Part shown: one piece after another, positions 7,979-14,275 of the stretch | How the letters are laid out: every line of letters starts with the position of its first letter | How positions within the stretch are numbered: the stretch's first letter is position 1 | Assembly: GCA_964551295.1 (NCBI GenBank) | Contig: CAZKDJ010000070.1 | Location: forward strand, 1-18,493 | DNA: 18,493 nt | DNA from: JAFGED01 sp964551295 | GTDB lineage: Bacteria > Chloroflexota > Anaerolineae > B4-G1 | Reading direction: 5' to 3' | Notes under the pieces: model-generated | The model's database searches: none | What the model was told of the DNA's origin: nothing | Seen by the model: only the letters and a program-made list of their open reading frames with translations | Made by a program: the position numbers and the translations under genes

Positions 7979-8872
7979 ATGCCGGAGTTGCTCTTGGATA
8001 ACTCGAACTGGTTAGCCAGATTCCGGCCGGCAGTAGGTCAGGGTATAACAATAGCGATAGCGGGCGGCAGCCTTCTAGCGCTGGCTATGTTACTGGTCTC
8101 AGTCTGGAAGCTGCCCTTTATATGGAAGCTACTCTTGATTCTGAGTGTATGGATCGTAGCGATGGCAGGCCTGCGTATTGCCAACCTCGCATATCGCGCT
8201 GACCCTGGCGGATGGTGGGGATACTTGGTTAGAGTAACTGTGAGCACTGTCTGTGCACTGCTCATTGGTATATGGGCAAAGCTGTGTTATTGGCTATTGT
8301 GGATACTGGTCAAGCTGATCCTGGGGGAGTCGCAGCTTGCCCCTGATGCCGACCGGTTCGTCGGCATCATGTCTCTCGCGGGTCCTGTTCTCGCCACTGT
8401 TTTCGCACTGGGGATAGCCGTAACGCAGGGAAGGAAAAGAGGTTTTGGAACCACTGTAAGCCTGCGGGCAGATGAATCCAATGTTAGGCGGCCCATCGAT
8501 CGGCGTGACTTGAGGCGTTCTACGCCATCATCTCAAGATCGTGACGACGTAGCCATGTTACGCAAGTTCGGCATGTTGCCTCCTCTCGCGGCGGTATTAC
8601 TCATTGCGGTTCTATTCCTGTCAGCGCAGCGCCTCGCCGGACCATACCTGGGAATGTCTGTCCTCGTGGCTGTTCCTGTTGGATTCGGGATGCTCGTGAC
8701 ACTGTTTTTGGGGTGGCTTGGATTGAGAATTGTCCAGACCTACGTAGGCGTATCAAAGCGTAGACCAGTCGACATCACCCACCTGCGTACTCCTCCGTCA
8801 CCCCAGATACAGCCGATCGTTGAGACGCTCGCAGAACTAGGTTTCAAGCGCTTGGGAGAAACACGAACCTAA
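7979..8872 (+). CDS. Unrecognised membrane protein, N-terminal part of a gene interrupted by an in-frame stop
   Basis: I do not recognise a named family. The 297 residues contain about six hydrophobic segments (roughly residues 25-42, 47-67, 82-115, 128-147, 200-217 and 222-246), a basic loop around 150-190, and a soluble ending 'IVETLAELGFKRLGETRT'. That ending breaks off at a TAA (8870-8872). The same frame stays open after it and continues with soluble-domain-like sequence to 9451, so this is very probably the front part of one protein of about 490 residues. Base composition is visibly lower in G+C than the glycosyltransferase genes before it and the ligase gene after it, which hints at separate origin. 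No function can be assigned. Confidence 0.65.
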   Translation: MPELLLDNSNWLARFRPAVGQGITIAIAGGSLLALAMLLVSVWKLPFIWKLLLILSVWIVAMAGLRIANLAYRADPGGWWGYLVRVTVSTVCALLIGIWAKLCYWLLWILVKLILGESQLAPDADRFVGIMSLAGPVLATVFALGIAVTQGRKRGFGTTVSLRADESNVRRPIDRRDLRRSTPSSQDRDDVAMLRKFGMLPPLAAVLLIAVLFLSAQRLAGPYLGMSVLVAVPVGFGMLVTLFLGWLGLRIVQTYVGVSKRRPVDITHLRTPPSPQIQPIVETLAELGFKRLGETRT

Positions 8873-8926
8873 CTTTCTTTCGGGGAGCCGGGCATCACGT
8901 GGATACTCACCAACCCTCGAGCCACA

Positions 8927-9451
8927 GTGGTTGCAGAAGTCGTAGAAAGTGATCTAGGAGCACTACTGCTTTCCACTACGTACCATGATGAAGCAGTTGT
9001 CGAGACCGCGTATCCCACTGGAGAACGGATCAGGACTGCTGACTTTCGTTCATATACGGTCACGACAAGCGTGCAGGATGCCTACGCGTATCATCTGAAA
9101 CGGGTTGCCGAGTTCGGCGCGGAACATGGTCCGCCATCCCGCATTGAACATATGACCTCGTACTTGCGTTGCGATGCTGTCTACAGACTGCGCTATGCGA
9201 GGCGGAAACTACGGCGCTTCTTGTGGGCGGGGATTGTACTCTTGGCCTCGTTGGGATACTCTTTCGTGACTTTGCTCATGTTTATATCGCTTTCTTTGAT
9301 AGATCCATCAAGTGAACTCATAGTGCAGCGCTACTGGCGCATGATCTGGCAGCTTGCCCTGGCAACACTGATATCTGGTCTCGCCTTTTCCGCGCTTTGT
9401 CGGCACGGAAGGCTTGGCAGGAGATCCAAACCCACGGGGACCTCTCCATGA
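8927..9451 (+). CDS. C-terminal part of the interrupted membrane-protein gene (remnant)
   Basis: Same reading frame as 7979-8872, separated only by the TAA at 8870-8872; the frame is open from 8873. The first available start codon is GTG at 8927, in the middle of what reads as a beta-rich domain: ITWILTNPRATVVAEVVES (8894-8950), then 'STTYHDEAVVETAYPTGERI'. No Shine-Dalgarno sequence precedes it, so independent translation is doubtful. It ends with two hydrophobic segments (about residues 100-125 and 136-156, counted from 8927) and a basic tail. Either the gene is a recent pseudogene, the stop is read through, or the base is a sequencing or assembly error. Function unknown. Confidence 0.5.
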   Translation: MVAEVVESDLGALLLSTTYHDEAVVETAYPTGERIRTADFRSYTVTTSVQDAYAYHLKRVAEFGAEHGPPSRIEHMTSYLRCDAVYRLRYARRKLRRFLWAGIVLLASLGYSFVTLLMFISLSLIDPSSELIVQRYWRMIWQLALATLISGLAFSALCRHGRLGRRSKPTGTSP

Positions 9452-9534
9452 ACTGTCCTGTGCTTTTAGCGCTCCATGGTATTGTGGCCTTGTACTTAGA
9501 ATCTGACGTTGTCTAAATCTGTGGTGCAAACTCT

Positions 9535-11010
9535 ATGACTCAAGACTGGCTCTACCGCATCTTTACCTCCCGCCACCGCTGGCTGTCGGCGCTGTCGGTG
9601 CTGGCGCTGTGCGTCTTGCTGGCAGCAGTCACGGGCTACCTGCTGGCCGAGTTCGGCCCGCTCGTGGCCGCTGCGGGCGTGGTGGCCGTGTTCATCGGTC
9701 TGTGGATGCTGCGCGACATCGAGGTGGCCTATTGGGTCATCCTCGGCGTCGTGTGCCTGATTCCCTCGGCCGCGTTCCCTTTCGACGTTGGCTTCACCCC
9801 CACCTTTCTCGATGCCGCGATGGGGGCGCTGTTCTTTGTCTGGATGTTCCAAATCGCCACCGGTGTGCAGCGAGATTTTATCGGCACGTCGTTGGGGACG
9901 CCCATCGTCGTGTTCATGTTGCTGGCGGTGGGGGCCTTTGTCCTGGGGTTGTCTCACGCCCCGCTCACGTCCTACAGCCTGCGTCACTTTGCCGAGCTAC
10001 TGCTCAGCATCTCGTTGGTCTTTCTCATCGCCAACACGGTGCGTGAGGCCGGCCGGTTGAGGCGCATCGTGCGCGTATTTCTGTTGAGCGCGTTTGCGGC
10101 GGCAGGCCTGGGCATCGTCCTCTACGTCGTTGCCTCCTACATTTCCGAGGATTTGGTCATCACTGCCCTCTCGGCCCTGGGGCGGTTCGGGTACCCCGCC
10201 GGGCCCGGGGTCCTGCAGTACATCCGCGCCGATCCGGAGCTGCCTCTGCGGGCGACCTCGACGTCCATCGACCCGAACGTGTTGGGCAACCTGCTCAACC
10301 TAGCGCTGGGCATCGGCGTGCCGCAGTTGTTCGCCCAGCGGCCGCTTTTCCGTCGCCGCACCCTGGTGCCGATGTTGGGCGTCATCGCGCTGTGTCTGGT
10401 GTTGACCATCAGCCGGGGCGCGCTGGCGGGAGTGGGCGTGGCCCTGGTCGTTCTGGCCTTGTTGCGCTATCGCAAGCTGTGGTGGTTCCTACTGGCGGCA
10501 GCTGTGGTGATCGTCCTTCTCGCGCCGGGTTACGTCAGTCACTTCCTCGAAGGACTGCGGGGGGAGGATTTGGCGACGCAGATGCGCTTTGGTGAGTATA
10601 AAGACGCCCTGATCTTGGTCAGTCGCTATCCCCTCCTGGGAGTCGGGTTTTCCGGGTCGCCCGATATCGACACCTACATCGGCGTGTCCATGGTCTATCT
10701 CCTGATCGCCGAACAGATGGGGTTGATCGGCCTGGCCAGCTTTCTGGTCGCGATGGGCGTCTTTTTCGTACGCTTCTGGCGCACGCGGGCGATGGCGGCC
10801 TCGGTACCCGAGCTGGAACCGGTGTGGTGGGGGCTGCACGTGGCCATCGTCGGTGGGTTGGTGGGCGGCGTCGTCGATCACTATTCGTTCAACCTGGATT
10901 TCCACTACTCTGTCACGCTCTTTTGGATGGTTGTCGGGCTGGCGACGGCCGCGACGGAGATCATTCGAGCCAGCGCGGGTGAGATGTGCGCCGACGTTGA
11001 TGATCAATAG
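9535..11010 (+). CDS. O-antigen ligase / Wzy-type polymerase family membrane protein
   Basis: Polytopic inner-membrane protein of 491 residues with about 11-12 hydrophobic segments, of the Wzy_C superfamily (O-antigen ligases, polymerases and related glycan-transfer enzymes). Family marks are TISRGALAG around residues 289-297, at the start of the conserved domain, and the later external-loop motif 'MRFGEYKDALILVSRYPLLGVGFSG' type sequence around 350-375, followed by 'YLLIAEQMGLIG'. The last is the standard 'N..L..l.e.GllGl' ending of the family. It would act on the outer face, joining undecaprenyl-linked glycan to an acceptor or extending it. ATG at 9535 has no obvious Shine-Dalgarno site. 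Its place near three GT-C proteins supports a surface polysaccharide role. Ligase versus polymerase cannot be told from the sequence. Confidence 0.85.
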   Translation: MTQDWLYRIFTSRHRWLSALSVLALCVLLAAVTGYLLAEFGPLVAAAGVVAVFIGLWMLRDIEVAYWVILGVVCLIPSAAFPFDVGFTPTFLDAAMGALFFVWMFQIATGVQRDFIGTSLGTPIVVFMLLAVGAFVLGLSHAPLTSYSLRHFAELLLSISLVFLIANTVREAGRLRRIVRVFLLSAFAAAGLGIVLYVVASYISEDLVITALSALGRFGYPAGPGVLQYIRADPELPLRATSTSIDPNVLGNLLNLALGIGVPQLFAQRPLFRRRTLVPMLGVIALCLVLTISRGALAGVGVALVVLALLRYRKLWWFLLAAAVVIVLLAPGYVSHFLEGLRGEDLATQMRFGEYKDALILVSRYPLLGVGFSGSPDIDTYIGVSMVYLLIAEQMGLIGLASFLVAMGVFFVRFWRTRAMAASVPELEPVWWGLHVAIVGGLVGGVVDHYSFNLDFHYSVTLFWMVVGLATAATEIIRASAGEMCADVDDQ

Positions 11011-11048
11011 CGTTCCAGGATGACCTGGAAGAAAGGGGATGTGCCGAA

Positions 11049-11936
11049 ATGAAGACCAGACGAATCGTGTGCATTGTTGTAGGTGTGCTGGTGCTCCTGG
11101 CGTTGACTACCACGGTAGTATTGGCGGGCAATGGGGATCCCCAAGATGTTACGACTGGGAGCGCCACGGATGCTCTATTGACGGCTCTCGCTCCCATCAT
11201 CGCCATCGCCACGGCCGTCGAGCGCATGCTGGAGATGTTCTGGGATCGCTGGGAGAAATCCGGTACGTGGCCGCATAAGGCGGGCGTGCCGGATACGAAA
11301 TCGCCGCAATACATCTCAAGCAAGCAGGTGGCTTCCCAGGTGCTCGGCACGGTGTTTGCCTTCGTCGCCGTTGGCCTGACCAACGCCCGCTTCTTCCGCC
11401 TGCTGGGCCTGGACGTCCTATTTTCCAACTGGGTGCTGTTCGATGTCGACATCGGCGGCATCGTTGATAACTTTACGGTCGGCACGCTGGTCGATTGGGT
11501 GATGACGTCGGTCGTCATCGGCTTTGGCGGCACGGAACTCACGCACAGCATCATCGAGGGGTTGGTCAAGGGTCGCAACCTGTGGAAGGAGATGCGCGAG
11601 GTCGAGGCCGGGCGCAAGTCGATCCTGGATGCCAAGTTCTTTAACGACTACGTCGCCCCAGAGTTGGAGAAGCGGGGCGTCTCCGTGGCGATGCTGCGTG
11701 AGGCTTTCCAGGCTCTCAGTTCGGCCGGCGTGTCGCCGGACAAGTTCATCAGTTCGATGACGCTTGGCAAGGCGGACGCGTTTATGAGCCAGATGGAGGC
11801 CAAGCCGGAGACAGCCGGGGCTGCCAAGGCCGTGCGCGCGCTGTTTGAGGGCGTGCCGGCCGCGAAGGCGATGGAGGTGCCCGATGTCCTGGCTCTGTTG
11901 ACCCCTGAGCAGCGGGAGCGGTTCCTGGGGATCTGA
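11049..11936 (+). CDS. Unrecognised membrane protein with a long helical C-terminal domain
   Basis: No family recognised. The 295 residues begin with a basic start and a hydrophobic segment (about 5-25) ending TTTVVLAGNG, a signal peptide or signal anchor with a possible cleavage site after VLA. Three more hydrophobic segments follow (about 40-57, 94-118 and 138-165; the second includes 'LGTVFAFVAVGLTN'). Residues about 170-295 are charged, helical and soluble: a KEMREVEAGRKS stretch, then small helices with 'AGVSPDKFISSM' and 'LTPEQRERFLG'. GAAAGGGG sits 11 bases before the ATG at 11049. It starts 38 bases after the ligase gene, so co-transcription is possible. The next gene has its own promoter. 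Function not assigned. Confidence 0.7.
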   Translation: MKTRRIVCIVVGVLVLLALTTTVVLAGNGDPQDVTTGSATDALLTALAPIIAIATAVERMLEMFWDRWEKSGTWPHKAGVPDTKSPQYISSKQVASQVLGTVFAFVAVGLTNARFFRLLGLDVLFSNWVLFDVDIGGIVDNFTVGTLVDWVMTSVVIGFGGTELTHSIIEGLVKGRNLWKEMREVEAGRKSILDAKFFNDYVAPELEKRGVSVAMLREAFQALSSAGVSPDKFISSMTLGKADAFMSQMEAKPETAGAAKAVRALFEGVPAAKAMEVPDVLALLTPEQRERFLGI

Positions 11937-11966
11937 GGGCGGGAGCACCTCGTACGATTTCGGTAA

Positions 11967-11994
11967 TTGACTTCCGTACGGGTTGGGTTATACT
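11967..11994 (+). promoter_or_regulatory. Sigma70-type promoter for the small gene at 12058
   Basis: TTGACT (11967-11972, five of six to consensus), a 16-base spacer and TATACT (11989-11994, five of six). The start site would be near 12001, giving a leader of about 57 bases with a clear Shine-Dalgarno sequence. It is one of the best promoters in the window. Confidence 0.7.
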
Positions 11995-12043
11995 GCGTGC
12001 GAGAGGTATGTGCGCGACGGCGGAGGTTGGGTGCATCCTGGAT

Positions 12044-12050
12044 GAGGAGA
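12044..12050 (+). promoter_or_regulatory. Shine-Dalgarno site GAGGAGA of the gene at 12058
   Basis: GAGGAGA lies 7 bases before the ATG at 12058. This strong site fixes the start and contrasts with several genes here that lack one. Confidence 0.75.
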
Positions 12051-12057
12051 AGCGTTT

Positions 12058-12396
12058 ATGGCACAGCAGCTAGAGATACAATTTCGAGTCTACTACATCC
12101 CTGAACCTGGGGCCAAGAAGGAGTGCATCGCCACCCGCAGCGTGCCGCACGCCTTACAGGTTTGGAACGAGAGCGTCGACGCCTACTCGCGCAGCCTGGA
12201 GCTGGTCATCAGCGGCGATTGGCTGATGAAGCTGTTAGCGGAGGATGGCAAGGGGGTGGTCGAAGATCCCGAAATGGACCGCACAATGGTGATCGCTCTT
12301 TGCCTCAAGGCGTTGTCCACGGAAGACAATCAGAAGAAGGAAGAGTACCTTAAGCAGGTTTTGAACACGCTGGGCTACAACCCGGACACCGACTAG
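12058..12396 (+). CDS. Small conserved-looking soluble protein of unknown function
   Basis: A 112-residue protein with no signal peptide or membrane segment, so probably cytoplasmic. It reads as a beta-rich start ('LEIQFRVYYIPEPGAKKECIA', residues 5-25) followed by helices: a middle part with SRSLELVISGDWLMKLLAEDG and an acidic/lysine-rich C-terminal helix pair ending YLKQVLNTLGYNPDTD. I do not recognise the family. It is a self-contained unit, with a good promoter, a strong Shine-Dalgarno site and a textbook terminator 21 bases after the stop, so it is likely a well-expressed single-gene transcript. Nothing in the neighbours reveals its role. Confidence 0.75.
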   Translation: MAQQLEIQFRVYYIPEPGAKKECIATRSVPHALQVWNESVDAYSRSLELVISGDWLMKLLAEDGKGVVEDPEMDRTMVIALCLKALSTEDNQKKEEYLKQVLNTLGYNPDTD

Positions 12397-12416
12397 ACTC
12401 TTGGATAGACAACTTG

Positions 12417-12450
12417 ACCCGCTGCACACAATGCAGCGGGTTTTCTCTTT
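12417..12450 (+). terminator. Intrinsic (rho-independent) terminator
   Basis: ACCCGCTGCA (12417-12426) pairs perfectly with TGCAGCGGGT (12432-12441) around the loop CACAA, and TTTTCTCTTT follows from 12441. It ends the plus-strand transcript of the small gene. On the minus strand the same hairpin lies after the prepilin peptidase stop but is followed by CAAGTTG rather than a T-tract, so it is at best weak in that direction. Confidence 0.92.
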
Positions 12451-12472
12451 GCACGCTTGGCCCAGGCGGCTG

Positions 12473-13219
12473 TCACCGATACATATACCACTCGGCGATG
12501 GAGTAGCCCCACAGCAGTGTGATCAGCCCTCCGGCGACGAGGAACGGCCCATAGGGGACGTAATCGCGTAGCTTGCGCAGGCGGGTGATGAACAGGAATC
12601 CGCTGATGGCGGCCCCGATGATGATGGTCAACACCAGCGCCTCGATGACCAGTGGAAAGCCGGTGATCAACCCGATGAACAGCGCCAGCTTGACGTCGCC
12701 GCCGCCCAGGGCTCCAGCGCCAAAGACGGTGTTCCCCACAATTCCCACGATCAGGAAAAAGATGAAGGCGATGCCCCCGCCCGCCAATGCACTCCACCAG
12801 GTCATCTCCGGCGTGATGAAACCGGCGGCAATGGCAAAGAGAATGGCCGGGTATAAGACCATGTTGAGGATCAGCCGCCGCTCAAAGTCGGTGATCAGTA
12901 CGATGGCAAAGACGGTGGTGTACACGAGATAGAGGGGCAACCGGATGGATGCACCGAGCAGGATCCACAGGTAGGCGTACGTCACCGCCAACCCAAGCTC
13001 GGTTAAAGGATAGCGCAACCTGATCGGAGCGCCGCAGGAGGGACACTTGGCGCGCCCGATGACGTAAGAGGGCAGGGATACCCATTGCCACCAGGGGCGA
13101 TTCCGGCCGCAATAGGGGCATTGGGGCCGCGTTACCCTGCGCCGGCTGGGGAGATCTGTCCCCAGCCGGTTGACGAGCCCGCCGATGAAAAGCCCGAGGA
13201 GTGCGAAAAGAAAAGCCAT
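12473..13219 (-). CDS. Type IV prepilin peptidase (A24 family, bifunctional type with zinc motif)
   Basis: Membrane aspartic protease that removes the leader peptide from type IV pilins and pseudopilins and, in enzymes of this full form, methylates the new N-terminus. All marks are present in 248 residues: the two CxxC pairs of the cytoplasmic zinc loop (C34/C37 and C59/C62), the first catalytic aspartate D111 (ITDFERRLI), and the second, D175, in GGGDVKLA of the GxGD motif. The typical 'YVPYGPFL' stands at 220-227. About seven or eight membrane segments. The usual length is 230-290, so it is complete. No pilin gene lies in the window, so its substrates are elsewhere. It sits 63 bases downstream of the LCP lipoprotein gene but has its own near-consensus promoter. 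Confidence 0.95.
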   Translation of the reverse strand: MAFLFALLGLFIGGLVNRLGTDLPSRRRVTRPQCPYCGRNRPWWQWVSLPSYVIGRAKCPSCGAPIRLRYPLTELGLAVTYAYLWILLGASIRLPLYLVYTTVFAIVLITDFERRLILNMVLYPAILFAIAAGFITPEMTWWSALAGGGIAFIFFLIVGIVGNTVFGAGALGGGDVKLALFIGLITGFPLVIEALVLTIIIGAAISGFLFITRLRKLRDYVPYGPFLVAGGLITLLWGYSIAEWYMYR

Positions 13220-13227
13220 TTGGGGGC

Positions 13228-13256
13228 ATTATAGAATAACAAATTGCAAATGGCAA
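13228..13256 (-). promoter_or_regulatory. Near-consensus promoter of the prepilin peptidase gene, formed by a low-complexity tract
   Basis: Read on the minus strand: TTGCCA (13256-13251, five of six), a spacer of exactly 17 bases, and TATAAT (13233-13228, six of six). The start site would be about 13221-13219, that is, at the ATG itself, so the mRNA would be leaderless. No Shine-Dalgarno sequence precedes the ATG, which fits. The -35 box and spacer lie inside the AAATTGCAAATGGCAAATAG tract. Confidence 0.6.
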
Positions 13257-13262
13257 ATAGCG
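13234..13262 (-). repeat. AT-rich low-complexity tract AAATTGCAAATGGCAAAT between two genes
   Basis: On the plus strand it reads GAATAAC AAATTGCAAATGGCAAATAG. It has an internal near-duplication (GCAAATGGCAAAT) and shares AAATTGCA with the tract at 5688-5695. It fills the gap between the LCP lipoprotein gene and the prepilin peptidase and supplies promoter sequence to the latter. Confidence 0.55.
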
Positions 13263-13282
13263 CAACCCTGCCAGGTTGCGAG

Positions 13283-14275
13283 TCACTTGGCCGAGGCGCT
13301 GGCTGCCGCTGGCGAGATCAGGTCGCTGACCAGGGAGTCTATCACATCACGGAGAGGCAGAAGGACTTGGGCGCCGCCGGGTGTGACCCAGGGTAGGGTA
13401 CAACTATCATCTATCGAGCCCGTCGCGATTTGATCGGAGGGGATGTGGCTGGCAGTGACGGCCAGGTCTATCATCTCGCTCAACGTCAGGTCGGCCTCGA
13501 AAGTGCCCTGCAGGTTGGCCCACAGAGTGGGGGACTGGGCGATCAGGCTCGGCAGCAGATCCAGGCTCAAGACCCGATTGCGCACGGTCATCACGACCTG
13601 GCGCTGGCGGGCGGTACGGTCAAAATCGCCGCCGACGGTGGCACGGGTACGCGCGTACTTGAGAGCCGTGGCTCCATCCAGATGGTGGTTGCCGGCAGAG
13701 ATGTAGAAGGGATCGTAGCCGACGCCGCTGTCTGGATAGGTCGAGTCGTAGATGTCGTAAGGCACATCCACCTCTATACCGCCGATAGCGTCGATGACGG
13801 TGACAAACACCGTAAAGTCGATCAAAACGGCGTGGTCGACGGGGATGCCCAGGGTGGCGGAGACGGTCTGGCGGGCCAGGGCCAAGCCACCCGTCCCATC
13901 CCGTTCGCCGTAAGCGTAGGCGGTATTGATGCGGTTCTGGTCGTGCCCGGGAATGTCGACGTATAGATCGCGTGGGATAGAGAGCATCGCTGCGCGTTGG
14001 GACCCGGGGTCCAGGTAGAAGAGCAAGATCGTGTCCGTGTTGTCGGTGCGGCTGGTGGTGTTGCGCCGGTCGGTGCCCAGGAGGAGCACGGTGGTTGGCT
14101 CTGTCGCCGGGTGCGTGCTGGCCAGTGGTGCAGGCGGCGCGTGCACCACTGGCGTGGCCGGGGCATAGTAGATGGTGGGGGTGGGCCTGGGCGGCGCGTC
14201 GGCGGCGGGATTGCAGGCCGTCAACGCGACTGCTCCAAACAGCAGAATTGCCAAACAAATCCTTCGATGGATCAT
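13283..14275 (-). CDS. LytR-CpsA-Psr (LCP) family lipoprotein
   Basis: LCP enzymes sit outside the membrane and transfer polymers from a polyprenyl-phosphate carrier to the cell wall or another acceptor. Chosen start: ATG at 14275, which overlaps the upstream stop as ATGA and has GGAGGAG 5 bases before it. It yields 330 residues with a lipoprotein signal (hydrophobic 6-20, lipobox LTAC with C21). A Pro/Thr-rich linker covers 22-61. The LCP core runs from about 63 to 220: LLLGTD (64-69), RTDNTDTI (76-83), LSIPRDLYV (98-106), NRINTAY (114-120), VDAIGG-like IDAIGGIEV (161-169) and YARTR (207-211). The conserved acidic and arginine residues of the active site are therefore present. A lipid anchor is a variation on the usual single N-terminal helix. 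Third gene of the sigma/anti-sigma operon. The natural polymer is unknown. Confidence 0.88.
   Translation of the reverse strand: MIHRRICLAILLFGAVALTACNPAADAPPRPTPTIYYAPATPVVHAPPAPLASTHPATEPTTVLLLGTDRRNTTSRTDNTDTILLFYLDPGSQRAAMLSIPRDLYVDIPGHDQNRINTAYAYGERDGTGGLALARQTVSATLGIPVDHAVLIDFTVFVTVIDAIGGIEVDVPYDIYDSTYPDSGVGYDPFYISAGNHHLDGATALKYARTRATVGGDFDRTARQRQVVMTVRNRVLSLDLLPSLIAQSPTLWANLQGTFEADLTLSEMIDLAVTASHIPSDQIATGSIDDSCTLPWVTPGGAQVLLPLRDVIDSLVSDLISPAAASASAK

Noticed and set aside
9480..9534. Promoter before the O-antigen ligase gene (TTGTAC ... TCTAAA or TAGAAT)
   Set aside because: Several weak hexamers occur, but none has a matching partner at 16-18 bases, so no promoter was called.
11049..11936. 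Holin or phage-type membrane protein
   Set aside because: Short membrane segments after a signal-like start suggested it, but the long charged C-terminal domain and lack of any phage gene nearby give no support.
12417..12450. Fully bidirectional terminator serving the prepilin peptidase as well
   Set aside because: The minus-strand side of the hairpin is followed by CAAGTTGTC, not a T-tract, so only plus-strand termination is well supported.
13430..13966. Plus-strand open frame opposite the LCP lipoprotein gene
   Set aside because: Mirror frame of a well-supported gene with lipobox and LCP motifs; it has no recognisable domain of its own.
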